From Lysinibacillus pakistanensis (GTDB taxonomy: Bacteria; Bacillota; Bacilli; Bacillales_A; Planococcaceae), in NCBI RefSeq assembly GCF_030123245.1, contig NZ_CP126101.1, positions 990,501 through 1,054,500 on the forward strand: a stretch of 64,000 nt of DNA, given 5' to 3'. This document shows, in pieces, positions 34,981-43,938 of this stretch. The notes under the pieces were generated by a model. The model was not told the origin of the DNA, did not search any database, and worked only from the letters and a program-made list of their open reading frames with translations. Position numbers and translations under genes: made by a program. How positions within the stretch are numbered: the first letter of the stretch is position 1; each line of letters opens with the position of its first letter.

Positions 34981-37280
34981 CTCGGAATTGTTATTAAAAT
35001 TTGTAATCCTTGAGTAAGTTCCGTAATAAATTCAATCTCTCCATCTAAAATATGAATACGTTCTTTTATACCGATTAATCCAATATGATCTTCATTATAC
35101 TGCTCACTAATTTTGTCCATCCCTACACCGTTGTCTTTATAATCTAAAAAAATAAAATGATTATCCTCCCACATTTCTATGGACACTAATGTGGCATTAG
35201 AGTGCTTTTCAGCATTGGTAAGCAGTTCTTGGAGCACACGGTAGATAGAGACTGTTAAATTATGATTGTTTGCGTAATTAGAAAGTTGAAATTCATATCG
35301 AAGGCTAAAACTAGCTTTCGCCTGTTTCTTTTTACAAAGATCCTCTAAAGATGCAGTAAAATTAGTATTTAATAAAAAGTTGGGACGTAACTCACTACAG
35401 GTGTCTCTAATTTGCTTAATAACATCCAATAAGCCGTTCTTGATTTTATTTAATGTCTCTAAGTCTCCCTTCTGTAAAGTATTTGAATTTTGTATAAGTT
35501 GATCTAATTTCTGATACCAAATTGTTTGATCTTGTAAAGCAGAATCATGTAAATCTGACGCTAATCGTTTACGTTCTTGTTCACTCAATTGCAATAAAAA
35601 TCGAGTAAGAGTGTTGGATGATTGATGATTAGTTGTGTCTCTATTTTCGATGGTTGCAATTATATTTTTTACGATATTTAAATTTTCATAGACTAATCTT
35701 ACGTATTTAACAATATTTATTAACCACATTTTTTCATGTAAATTAAACGTCGTATTATTTCTTTTTTTGCTAATCCAAATATACGTGCCTATATGATGAT
35801 GTTCATAAAGCTGAATGCCAAGATAATTCGGATGATCAATTAATATATCTGAATGATTATTCCTCAGCTTAAGTTTAATAGAATCTGCTAGTATACTTTC
35901 TTCATTATTTTGCATGAAATCAAAACATTGGTACTCATTGGTTTGATAATTTATGCGTATCAAGAGTAAAACTTTAGGATCTAAGGTTTCTTTGATTTGA
36001 TGAAGTAATAAGTCTTCTAAATCATCTTCTTTCATAACAGAAGCTAGTTCTTGTGAAAACTCATTTAAATTATTAGAAAAAAAGGACTGTTGATAAAGAA
36101 AACTATCTTTTAAAAGAAAATCTAGTTTTTCTTTTAAAAATAGTGTCACAATATTGATAGTAAGAATGACGAAAAATAAAATGAAAGAATACAAAACGAT
36201 ATTATCTATGTAGAATCTTTCACTAATAACGAAAATCATCAAAATCACTGTGGGAATAAATGTTAAAAATGTATAATATGGAATTTGTTTTAAAATAAAA
36301 TTAATATCTATTAAGCGATTAGTCAACACAATATAAGTATACCCAATAGGGATAATAAATAAGGTGAAAGTTGCCAAATCATCTTGTATATAAGGTAGTC
36401 TAAAGATAAATGGAACAGCGTGAAAAAAAATAAAAGGTATAAATGCACAAACATGAATTAATATTAACCATTTTAAAAAAACTTCATGATATGTACTTTT
36501 AGTAGTCAAGTAAAAATAAATCAGTAGCAAAATAGAAAAACAAATATTGAGGCAAAAGTAACTTAAAATTAGTATGGTGTTGATAGCACTAAAATTATAA
36601 TCTGAGAAAAGTGTCGATAATTTTAAAATAATAATTATAAAATAAAGGAATCTATTTATTTTAAAGAAGGTTAACCATTTGTTTTTGATAATTCCTTTTT
36701 CGAATAACAGTATATGAAAGAACTGTATTAAAAAAAGAGAGCATAATGGGAAAAATATTCCAATTAGGAAACTTGATACAATATCTCCTCTTCCAGATTC
36801 AGTCGAAGCAAAAAAACTAAGAGACATCGACAATAGGAATCCTGTTAAATAAAATGCAACTTTATTATTTTGTTGGTAAATAAAGAGAGTCAGAATAAAA
36901 ACAGTTAGAGAAAATAAACTTGGAATTATGATTTCCTGAAAAGTGTCTTTCAGAGAATCAGGTGGAGCTTGTATGTAATGTATTTCTTGGTTTCTTATAA
37001 TTTTTATTTTAGAACCATGAACAAAGCAATTATTGTGTTTGAAATGCTTATTGAACATCGTCACATCAATATCATCTATTTCTAAAATGGCATCACCGAT
37101 AGCGAGATTGGTATAGCGTGCCCAGCCATCATTTTCATAAATATTGGAAATAATAATTTTACCATTTTTATTATACTGCACATCTATACCGATATAGGGG
37201 GTTGACATAACGAATATTAAAAAGAAGTGGGCTATTAGAAATAGTAATTGCAAAAATAGTATTTTTCTTTTATTACTCAT
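34977..37280 (-). CDS. comP: ComP-like sensor histidine kinase
   Basis: A 767-residue membrane kinase. A first helix (about 8-28) is followed by a PDZ-like extracytoplasmic segment (about 35-105). Then come about nine or ten further helices (about 120-380), a linker with GAF-like character (about 400-540), and a HisKA_3 domain with the phospho-histidine in DLHDSALQDQ near 578. The HATPase domain contains LLTNAEKHS and DNGVGMD. Length, PDZ-like region and the LQDQTIWYQKLD stretch match B. subtilis ComP (769 residues). No ComX-like precursor is encoded next to it, so the signal is unknown. Confidence 0.8.
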   Translation of the reverse strand: MSNKRKILFLQLLFLIAHFFLIFVMSTPYIGIDVQYNKNGKIIISNIYENDGWARYTNLAIGDAILEIDDIDVTMFNKHFKHNNCFVHGSKIKIIRNQEIHYIQAPPDSLKDTFQEIIIPSLFSLTVFILTLFIYQQNNKVAFYLTGFLLSMSLSFFASTESGRGDIVSSFLIGIFFPLCSLFLIQFFHILLFEKGIIKNKWLTFFKINRFLYFIIIILKLSTLFSDYNFSAINTILILSYFCLNICFSILLLIYFYLTTKSTYHEVFLKWLILIHVCAFIPFIFFHAVPFIFRLPYIQDDLATFTLFIIPIGYTYIVLTNRLIDINFILKQIPYYTFLTFIPTVILMIFVISERFYIDNIVLYSFILFFVILTINIVTLFLKEKLDFLLKDSFLYQQSFFSNNLNEFSQELASVMKEDDLEDLLLHQIKETLDPKVLLLIRINYQTNEYQCFDFMQNNEESILADSIKLKLRNNHSDILIDHPNYLGIQLYEHHHIGTYIWISKKRNNTTFNLHEKMWLINIVKYVRLVYENLNIVKNIIATIENRDTTNHQSSNTLTRFLLQLSEQERKRLASDLHDSALQDQTIWYQKLDQLIQNSNTLQKGDLETLNKIKNGLLDVIKQIRDTCSELRPNFLLNTNFTASLEDLCKKKQAKASFSLRYEFQLSNYANNHNLTVSIYRVLQELLTNAEKHSNATLVSIEMWEDNHFIFLDYKDNGVGMDKISEQYNEDHIGLIGIKERIHILDGEIEFITELTQGLQILITIPR

Positions 37281-37551
37281 AGTTTAACCCTTTCTAGGAA
37301 AAAGTTTATAATTACCTCTTTAATGTTATTATAAATTGTAAACAAATTGAAAGAAAGGGAATACTATGATGATAGATAAGATTCATTCATTAATTTATAA
37401 TAATTAAAGCTAGCTGATTATCTTTCAATTTCTAAGCTAAATATTATCCAAAAGGTATTACAAAACTAATAAAGCAGATGTTATGCAAAAATCATCAACA
37501 TGGCTACCACGATAAAAATGTTTCTTTCTTTAGACATCGCATTCTTCAACA

Positions 37552-37592
37552 AAAAAAGTGATGAAAAACATTTTGTTTTTCATCACTTTTTT
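37552..37592. terminator. Bidirectional terminator downstream of potD
   Basis: A 19-bp perfect stem (37552-37570 with 37574-37592) is flanked by A and T runs on both strands. It ends the minus-strand pot operon. Confidence 0.9.
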
Positions 37593-37596
37593 AAAT

Positions 37597-38670
37597 CTAT
37601 CGAATACTCATTTTAAATTCTAAAAATAATTCATTGTATTTACCTAAGTAATCAGGACCTAAGTTTTTATATACTTCTAATGTTTCTCGTTGCTCTTCAG
37701 AAGGATAATAGCGTTCATCAGATACAACTTCCTTATCCATTAATTTCATTGCTGCAATGTTAGGGGTAGAGTAGCCAACATAGTCAGCGTTTTGGGCACC
37801 AGATTCAGCTTTTAGCATAAAATTAATGAATTTATGAGCACCCTCTATATTTTTAGATGTTTTCGGGATGACCATATTATCAAACCACAAGTTTGAGCCT
37901 TCCTCTGGAACTGCAAAATCTAGCTCTTCATTTTCTGACATCATGTCTGCTGCCTGCCCAGACCAAGTGAGGGCTACAGTAGCCTCATTATTGATCATTA
38001 AAGGGGTAATTTCATCACCAATAATGGCCTTAACATTTGGGGCAAGTGTAATTAATTTGTCTGTAGCTTTCCGTAATTCATGATTATCCAATGAATTTAG
38101 CGAATATCCTAGGCTATTTAAGCCCATCCCGATTACCTCACGAGCACCATCTACTAAAAAGACTTTTCGTTTTAATGAAGGGTCCCACAAATCATCCCAT
38201 GAAGAGAAATCTAAATCACCAACAAGGTTTGGATTATAGACAATACCTACTGTTCCCCAAAAATAAGGTACGGAATATTTATTGTCATCATCGAATGGTA
38301 GATCCAAGAAGTAAGGGTCGATGTTTTTTAAATTAGGAATTTTCGATTTATCTAAAGGAATCAACAAATTTTCTTCCTTCATTTTTTCAATCATATATTC
38401 TGAAGGGACAGCAATATCATAAGCTGTTCCGCCCTGTTGAATTTTTGTCATCATGGCTTCATTGGAATCAAACGTCTCATAAATTACATGAATACCTGTT
38501 TCTTTTTCAAATTGCTTTAGCAAATCAGGATCTATATATTCTCCCCAGTTAAAGATCGTTAACGTGTTTTTTCCACTTTTTCCACCACCGGCGCTTAAGG
38601 CATCAGCAGCATAGAATAATAGGGCGGACACGACAAGTATCGCAATCGTAGCTTGAATTAATTGCTTCAT
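37597..38670 (-). CDS. potD: Spermidine/putrescine-binding protein PotD
   Basis: A 357-residue polyamine-binding protein of the ABC importer. An N-terminal hydrophobic segment (about 5-25) precedes the mature domain starting TLTIFNWGEYIDPDLL, which is typical of PotD. YDIAVPSEYMIEKM and WGTVGIVYNP are further family motifs. No lipobox cysteine is visible after the hydrophobic segment (ADALSAGG), unlike most Gram-positive binding proteins, so the protein may be membrane-anchored by an uncleaved signal. It is the last gene of potABCD and overlaps potC by 4 nt. Confidence 0.92.
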   Translation of the reverse strand: MKQLIQATIAILVVSALLFYAADALSAGGGKSGKNTLTIFNWGEYIDPDLLKQFEKETGIHVIYETFDSNEAMMTKIQQGGTAYDIAVPSEYMIEKMKEENLLIPLDKSKIPNLKNIDPYFLDLPFDDDNKYSVPYFWGTVGIVYNPNLVGDLDFSSWDDLWDPSLKRKVFLVDGAREVIGMGLNSLGYSLNSLDNHELRKATDKLITLAPNVKAIIGDEITPLMINNEATVALTWSGQAADMMSENEELDFAVPEEGSNLWFDNMVIPKTSKNIEGAHKFINFMLKAESGAQNADYVGYSTPNIAAMKLMDKEVVSDERYYPSEEQRETLEVYKNLGPDYLGKYNELFLEFKMSIR

Positions 38671-39464
38671 TGTTGTCCCTCCGTTCTTTTACTAGCACGA
38701 CTTGTGATGAAATAATAGCCAACTACGACAATCACCGTAACGAAGAATACTAAGCCAGAAATAGCATTTACCGTTAAGGAAATACCAGCACGTGCCATAG
38801 AGTAAATTTCCACAGATAATGTACTAAAGCCATTGCCGGTTACGAAAAACGTCACTGCAAAGTCATCTAAAGAATACGTAAGAGCAAGAAAGAACCCTGC
38901 AAAGATACCAGGCTGAATATACGGTAAAATAACACGCATCATCACATCTTTTTTTGTTGCACCTAAATCTAATGCAGCATCAATTAATGATGTATTCATT
39001 TCTAGCAGCTTTGGTAAAACCATCAGTACAACAATCGGTACACTAAAAGCTACGTGTGCTAATAATACAGAAGCAAAGCCTAATTTAATACCAACCATTG
39101 TGAACAAAATTAAAAAGCTCGCACCAATAATAACATCAGGACTTACAATTAATACATTGTTTAAGGAAAGTAATGTATTACGCATTTTTGCATCTTTCAC
39201 CGTTACAATGCCAATTGCACCTAATGTACCGATAATTGTTGAAATTAAAGCAGAAAGTAGAGCTACGATGACTGTATTAATTAAAATAACTAATAGGCGG
39301 GAATCCTCAAATACAGCCTTATAATGTTCAAGCGTAAAGGATTCAAAATTATTCATGGAGCCACCACTGTTAAAAGAATAAAAAATTAAGTAAAAGATAG
39401 GTGCATACAGGACGATAAAAACAATCGCTAAATACACTTTTGCGGAAGCTGATAATTTATTCAT
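38667..39464 (-). CDS. potC: Spermidine/putrescine ABC permease PotC
   Basis: A 265-residue permease with about six membrane helices. It carries the cytoplasmic EAA-type loop (AALDLGATKKDVMMRVILPYIQPGI), which docks with PotA. It overlaps potB by 4 nt and potD by 4 nt, giving a coupled operon. Order and sequence match PotC; it pairs with PotB to form the membrane channel. Confidence 0.92.
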   Translation of the reverse strand: MNKLSASAKVYLAIVFIVLYAPIFYLIFYSFNSGGSMNNFESFTLEHYKAVFEDSRLLVILINTVIVALLSALISTIIGTLGAIGIVTVKDAKMRNTLLSLNNVLIVSPDVIIGASFLILFTMVGIKLGFASVLLAHVAFSVPIVVLMVLPKLLEMNTSLIDAALDLGATKKDVMMRVILPYIQPGIFAGFFLALTYSLDDFAVTFFVTGNGFSTLSVEIYSMARAGISLTVNAISGLVFFVTVIVVVGYYFITSRASKRTEGQQ

Positions 39465-40270
39465 CGTACGCGACCTCCTTTATCCTTTTGTCCTGTAATA
39501 AGCATAATAATTACCATGAACAAAATTAAGAATACAGCAATAGTTGAGCCCATTCCCCAGTTTTGAGTCACTAAGAACTGTTGTTCAATAGCTGTACCAA
39601 GAGTAATTACGCGGTTTCCAGCAATTAAGCGTGTAATCATGAACAAGGATAGTGCAGGAATAAATACAACCTGTATGCCCGATTTAACACCATCCATAGT
39701 TAGAGGCAGTACAACGCGACGGAATGTCGTAAAGGCAGATGCACCCAAATCACGTGCTGCATAAATAAGAGTAGGGTTTAAACGATCTAAAGAATTAAAG
39801 ATAGGTAAGATCATAAAAGGTATAAAAATATACACTGATACGAATACAAAGCTAATATCTGTAAATAACATTTGCTTTGGATCAAAGCCAAATACCTCAA
39901 TAAATGCGTTTAACGGACCGTACAAGCCAAAAATTCCGATAAAAGCGTATGTTTTTAACAAAAGATTAATCCAAGAAGGAATAATGATTAGCAGGAGCCA
40001 AAGCTGCTTATACTTAGTTTTTGTTAAAAAATAGGCTGTAGGATACGAAACTAATAATGTAAAGAAGGTAATTAAAAACGCATACCAGAAAGAGCTTAAT
40101 GTCATTTTTAAATAAACGGAAGTAAAGAAAGCTTTATAGTTATCAAACGTAAAATTGCCATGTATATCTAGTAGGGAATAGTATACAACCAGTGCAATTG
40201 GTGCGATAACGAAAAATGCGATCCATAAAACGTATGGAAATAAGGCTGATTTCGATGTTTTAGCTTGCAT
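39461..40270 (-). CDS. potB: Spermidine/putrescine ABC permease PotB
   Basis: A permease of about 269 residues with six membrane helices and the EAA-type loop [24 protein letters not shown] choose ATG 40270 because GGAGATG lies upstream at good distance, giving an 11-nt overlap with potA. A longer start at 40285 adds five residues. PotB and PotC form the heterodimeric channel for polyamine import. Confidence 0.9.
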   Translation of the reverse strand: MQAKTSKSALFPYVLWIAFFVIAPIALVVYYSLLDIHGNFTFDNYKAFFTSVYLKMTLSSFWYAFLITFFTLLVSYPTAYFLTKTKYKQLWLLLIIIPSWINLLLKTYAFIGIFGLYGPLNAFIEVFGFDPKQMLFTDISFVFVSVYIFIPFMILPIFNSLDRLNPTLIYAARDLGASAFTTFRRVVLPLTMDGVKSGIQVVFIPALSLFMITRLIAGNRVITLGTAIEQQFLVTQNWGMGSTIAVFLILFMVIIMLITGQKDKGGRVR

Positions 40271-41366
40271 CGTCTTCATCTCCATATGCTTCTAAACGTT
40301 TGTCAAACTCTTCTTCGGTTTCATTTAAGCGCATAACATGAATCGCCTCTGGATCAAAATCTAAGCCAATTTCTGTCCCTACCTCAGCTTTTTTTAAAGA
40401 ATGGACAAGCCACTCATTACCATCCTTATCATATGTGGATAATTCATAATGCACGCCACGGAATAATTGCGTATCCACTTTTACAATAAGTTTACCTTTA
40501 TCAATAGTTGTCATTTCTAAATCCTCAGGACGAATAACAATATCGACTTTTTCATTTGGCTTCATCCCTTGGTCAACACATTCGAACATTTTGCTGGCAA
40601 ATTCTACCTTGAAATCTTCAATCATTACACCAGGGACAATATTTGATTCTCCTATAAAATCAGCTACGAAGCGATTAATGGGTTCATCATAAATATCAAC
40701 AGGTGTACCTGATTGTTGAATTTGTCCTTCACTTAGTACAAATATTTCATCGCTCATAGCGAGTGCCTCTTCTTGATCGTGTGTTACGAAGACAAAAGTT
40801 TTGCCAAGACGTTGCTGTAATTCTCGAAGCTCATATTGCATCTCAGTACGTAGCTTTAAATCTAAAGCTGAAAGAGGCTCATCTAATAAAATTACTTCTG
40901 GGTCATTCACAATCGCACGAGCAATTGCTACACGTTGACGTTGACCACCTGACATTTCAGAAATTTCACGATTTCCGTATCCAGCAAGGTTAACAAATTT
41001 TAATGCTTCAGCCACTCGTTCCTTAATTTCGTTTTCAGACAGCTTTTTAATACGTAGTCCAAATGCGACATTTTCAAAGACATTCAAATGAGGAAATAGT
41101 GCATAATCCTGAAAGACTGTATTTACTTGACGTTCATTTGCTGGCACTGAGTTGATTTTTTTATCGTGGAAATAAACATCTCCTGTAGACGGTTCAGTGA
41201 AGCCTGCGATAATTCGTAAAATGGTTGTTTTACCACAACCGGAAGGACCTAATAATGTGTAAAATTTCCCTTTTTCTAGCTCTAGATTAATATTTTTTAG
41301 GACGATTGTGCCGTCATTATAAGACTTTGAAACATTTTCAAAGCGGATAATTGAATTCGTTGTCAT
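40260..41366 (-). CDS. potA: Spermidine/putrescine ABC ATPase PotA
   Basis: A 368-residue ATPase of the polyamine importer. Walker A GPSGCGKT lies near residue 38, the signature MSGGQRQR near 138 and Walker B VILLDEP near 158. A C-terminal TOBE-type regulatory domain (about 280-350) follows. It is the first transport gene of the operon, 17 nt behind the XRE-cupin regulator. Two molecules energise PotBC. Confidence 0.93.
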   Translation of the reverse strand: MTTNSIIRFENVSKSYNDGTIVLKNINLELEKGKFYTLLGPSGCGKTTILRIIAGFTEPSTGDVYFHDKKINSVPANERQVNTVFQDYALFPHLNVFENVAFGLRIKKLSENEIKERVAEALKFVNLAGYGNREISEMSGGQRQRVAIARAIVNDPEVILLDEPLSALDLKLRTEMQYELRELQQRLGKTFVFVTHDQEEALAMSDEIFVLSEGQIQQSGTPVDIYDEPINRFVADFIGESNIVPGVMIEDFKVEFASKMFECVDQGMKPNEKVDIVIRPEDLEMTTIDKGKLIVKVDTQLFRGVHYELSTYDKDGNEWLVHSLKKAEVGTEIGLDFDPEAIHVMRLNETEEEFDKRLEAYGDEDDAS

Positions 41367-41382
41367 AGATGCGCCTCCTTAG

Positions 41383-41925
41383 CTATAAGTATGAATCCGT
41401 TGCGACAAGCAAAATCTTTGTTTCAGCAGCATGTGCATTAAAAATTTGATGATGATCTGTCGCATCAAAATAGAGAGCATTGCCTTCACTAGCGATATAC
41501 TGTTCATTCCCCAAAACAAGACGGATACGCCCTTTTACTACATATATAAAGGTTTCGGAGAGTGAGGGTTCAAATTGCTTAAATTCACCTTCAGCAGCAA
41601 GCGTTAGGAAAATAGGCTCCATTTCTTTTTCATTTGATGTTGGAATAAGCCATTGAATTTCATATTTTCTTTCTTCATCCGTATAGGTGGATTGATCTTC
41701 CTCTGTATAAACAACCTTTTGTTCAGGTGATTCATCATCAAAAAATTCCTTAGGTGTTGAACCTAACACTTCTAATATTGAAAAGAGTGTCTCAATGGAA
41801 GGTGAATTCAAATCACGTTCTAATTGGGATATATAACCTTTACTTAAATCTGTACGTTCTCCAAGTTCCTCTTGGGTAAGACCTTTTTTTAAACGAAGCG
41901 CTTTAATTTTTGCTCCTATTTGCAT
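41383..41925 (-). CDS. XRE-cupin transcriptional regulator of the pot operon
   Basis: A 180-residue regulator with an N-terminal Cro/C1 helix-turn-helix (about 5-60; LTQEELGERTDLSKGYISQLE) and a C-terminal cupin domain (about 105-178). Such PuuR-like proteins often govern polyamine or amino acid genes and sense small molecules through the cupin. It is the promoter-proximal gene of the pot operon. Repeated AAGTTTA-type inverted repeats upstream suggest autoregulation. The ATG at 41925 follows AGGAGGG. Confidence 0.88.
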   Translation of the reverse strand: MQIGAKIKALRLKKGLTQEELGERTDLSKGYISQLERDLNSPSIETLFSILEVLGSTPKEFFDDESPEQKVVYTEEDQSTYTDEERKYEIQWLIPTSNEKEMEPIFLTLAAEGEFKQFEPSLSETFIYVVKGRIRLVLGNEQYIASEGNALYFDATDHHQIFNAHAAETKILLVATDSYL

Positions 41926-41942
41926 CTTTTCCCTCCTAGAAG

Positions 41943-42008
41943 AAGTTTAGCAATCATAAACTTTAGAAATATGAAGTTTACTTTAACGAAACTTTTAGTT
42001 TACTAAAA
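41943..42008. promoter_or_regulatory. Cluster of inverted repeats upstream of the XRE-pot operon
   Basis: AAGTTTA and TAAACTT are separated by 7 nt (41943-41963). A second copy has the same 7-7-7 layout with one mismatch, AAGTTTA and GAAACTT (41974-41994). The palindrome TTTTAGTTTACTAAAA follows at 41993-42008. They lie just before the regulator gene and are likely its operators (inference). Confidence 0.6.
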
Positions 42009-42331
42009 TCATTACAATTATACATAATAATTTAAGATATGCAATCGTTTTTATTGAAAAAAAAGAAGAAAAAATTTTTAGAAATTTAACATAAATCACA
42101 GGTAGAAAAAGTTTGTTTATTTTAGAATAAAAATGTTAAAAATAGTTAATAAATAGGCTGTAGCTGCTATTCCATTTTGGGATTTGACAAAAATTTGTCA
42201 GATAATTTGAAACATGTCCTTTAACGAAGTTTACTTGTTTGAAAAACTACGATTACTCTGCTATCGTAGAAGACGAGTTCGCTAGTGCGAATGGAATATA
42301 TACACTACATATTTAATCGGAGGGATTTATT
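42009..42331. other. Intergenic region ahead of ykuU
   Basis: No gene was seen. The region contains a perfect palindrome TGACAAAAATTTGTCA (42185-42200) and a single AAGTTTA half-site (42227-42233) like those of the pot regulator. Two hairpins lie in the presumed leader: CTACGAT/ATCGTAG (42247-42269) and TTCGC/GCGAA (42278-42291). Confidence 0.55.
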
Positions 42332-42874
42332 ATGGCAGAACGCATGGTAGGTAAACAAGCACCTGACTTTACAATGGAAGCTGTACTTTCAGACAAATCT
42401 TTTGGCAAAGTATCATTAGAAGACATTAAAGCACAAGACAAATGGACTGTTCTTTTCTTCTATCCAATGGACTTCACATTTGTATGTCCAACTGAAATCA
42501 CTGCGATGAGCGATCGTTACGACGAGTTCGAAGACTTAGATGCAGAAGTAATTGGTGTGTCTACGGATACAATCCACACACACTTAGCATGGATTAACAC
42601 AGACCGCACTCAAAATGGTCTTGGTGAATTAAAGTATCCATTAGCTGCTGATACAAACCACCAAATCTCAAAAGAGTATGGTGTCTTAATTGAAGAAGAA
42701 GGTATCGCACTACGTGGTTTATTCATCATCAACCCAGAAGGCGAATTAAAATACCAAACAGTTTTCGATAACAACATCGGTCGTGATGTTGATGAGACTT
42801 TACGTGTACTTCAAGCTTTACAAACTGGTGGTCTTTGCCCAGCAAACTGGCGTCCAGGTCAAGCAACTCTATAA
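42332..42874 (+). CDS. ykuU: 2-Cys peroxiredoxin YkuU
   Basis: A 180-residue thiol peroxidase of the AhpC/Prx1 type. The peroxidatic cysteine lies in FTFVCPTE near residue 52 and the resolving cysteine in GGLCPANW near 169, so this is a typical 2-Cys enzyme that works as a dimer or decamer. Length and sequence match B. subtilis YkuU, and the next gene matches YkuV, its usual neighbour. ATG 42332 follows GGAGGG. A terminator lies behind it, so ykuV may be partly independent. Confidence 0.92.
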   Translation: MAERMVGKQAPDFTMEAVLSDKSFGKVSLEDIKAQDKWTVLFFYPMDFTFVCPTEITAMSDRYDEFEDLDAEVIGVSTDTIHTHLAWINTDRTQNGLGELKYPLAADTNHQISKEYGVLIEEEGIALRGLFIINPEGELKYQTVFDNNIGRDVDETLRVLQALQTGGLCPANWRPGQATL

Positions 42875-42902
42875 TTCAAATAGAGTCAATTATCAACTTT
42901 GA

Positions 42903-42932
42903 ATTCCCCACGACACGTTTGTGGGGATTTTT
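42903..42932 (+). terminator. Terminator between ykuU and ykuV
   Basis: CCCCAC and GTGGGG (with flanking pairs) form a compact hairpin followed by ATTTTT. Confidence 0.8.
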
Positions 42933-42964
42933 AAACTTAGAAGAGGGTAAAGGAGGATATAGAC

Positions 42965-43420
42965 ATGAAACTTCGTGAACAAATGCCAGAATTAGCAGGC
43001 GCAACAACTTGGTTAAATGGTGAAGTAACTAAAGCAGATTTAGTAGGTGAAAAGCCAACATTAATTCATTTTTGGTCAGTTAGCTGCCATCTATGTAAGG
43101 AAGCAATGCCAGATGTAAATAATTTCCGCGACCAATTCAAGAATGAGCTAAATGTTGTAGCAGTACATATGCCGCGCTCAGAGGCAGATACTGATTTAGA
43201 CACAATTAAAGCAGTAGCCGCAGAGCATGATATTGTACAACCAATCTTTGTAGATAGTGAAATGAAGCTAACAGATGCTTTTGAAAACCAATATGTGCCA
43301 GCATATTTTGTGTTTGATAAAGATGGTCAGCTTCGTCATATGCAAGCTGGTGGTAGCGGTATGAAAATGCTAGAAAAACGTGTAAACCGTGTATTAGATG
43401 AAATGCGCAATGCTGAATAA
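42965..43420 (+). CDS. ykuV: Thiol-disulfide oxidoreductase YkuV
   Basis: A 151-residue thioredoxin-fold protein without signal peptide. The active-site motif is CHLC near residues 41-44 in FWSVSCHLCKEAMP, a sequence specific to YkuV. The conserved cis-Pro region is in YVPAYFVFD. It is cytoplasmic and probably reduces or partners the neighbouring peroxiredoxin. ATG 42965 follows AAAGGAGG. It ends at a terminator. Confidence 0.92.
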   Translation: MKLREQMPELAGATTWLNGEVTKADLVGEKPTLIHFWSVSCHLCKEAMPDVNNFRDQFKNELNVVAVHMPRSEADTDLDTIKAVAAEHDIVQPIFVDSEMKLTDAFENQYVPAYFVFDKDGQLRHMQAGGSGMKMLEKRVNRVLDEMRNAE

Positions 43421-43431
43421 GATTATGATGG

Positions 43432-43463
43432 GACGAGAATAAATACACATTCTCGTCTTTTTT
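43432..43463 (+). terminator. Terminator after ykuV
   Basis: GACGAGAAT pairs perfectly with ATTCTCGTC and is followed by TTTTTT. Confidence 0.92.
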
Positions 43464-43504
43464 GTTTTTTAAAGTGGCTCAGGGTTAATTGAAATGTGTT
43501 TGGA

Positions 43505-43572
43505 TTTGAAAAGAGCTAGGAGCTGAGCGAGAAGTGGCTGGAGCGGATCAATAAGTGGGTAGACCTGAGGTT
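43505..43572. repeat. Purine-rich repeat array B, left fragment
   Basis: GAGC- and GATCAA-type 21-bp half-units (GCTGAGCGAGAAG, GGATCAATAAG, TGGGTAGACC) match the array right of the IS element. They therefore look like one array split by the insertion. Confidence 0.75.
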
Positions 43573-43644
43573 AGTATAAAAAGTGGACACGGAAAACTGA
43601 GAGTAGCTATGATAGAAATAACTATTTTAAAGGACGTGTACCGA

Positions 43645-43938
43645 ATGACTAAAAAAATAACCCAAGAATATCGTGATTATGTTGTGAAATTAGTAGTAGA
43701 AGAAAATCGAAAAGTAACAGAATTATCGTATGAATTAGGGCTTGGGGAATCTTCTATTCACCGCTGGGTAAAAAAGTATCGTGATGGAAAAAAGCAAGAA
43801 AATGGCGACGTGAGATATATAACCCCTTCGGAGCTAAAGAAGCTAGAAGCAACTTATGAAAAGCAACTTCGTGACTTAGAAGAGGAGAATGCAATTCTAA
43901 AAAAGGCGATGCACATCTTTGCCAAAAACCCGCAGTAG
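43645..43938 (+). CDS. IS3-family transposase OrfA
   Basis: A 97-residue protein with a helix-turn-helix (about 10-45; VTELSYELGLGESSIHRWVKKY) and a leucine-zipper-like C-terminus (KKLEATYEKQLRDLEEENAILKKA). It binds the element ends and dimerises with the OrfAB transposase. Frames open further upstream, but ATG 43645 fits the family. Within the zipper codons lies A AAA AAG (43899-43905), in the phase for -1 frameshifting into orfB. Confidence 0.85.
   Translation: MTKKITQEYRDYVVKLVVEENRKVTELSYELGLGESSIHRWVKKYRDGKKQENGDVRYITPSELKKLEATYEKQLRDLEEENAILKKAMHIFAKNPQ
43899..43905 (+). promoter_or_regulatory. Programmed -1 frameshift heptamer
   Basis: A AAA AAG sits in the orfA phase (codons CTA AAA AAG). 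The -1 frame after it is open without a stop into orfB, which gives an OrfAB fusion as known for IS3 elements. Confidence 0.8.

Noticed and set aside
37281..37596. comX gene near comP
   Set aside because: Short frames exist on both strands, but none has the length or the Trp-containing C-terminus of a ComX precursor.
43555..43644. Upstream extension of OrfA to GTG 43555
   Set aside because: It would run across the IS end into the flanking repeat. ATG 43645 fits the family length.
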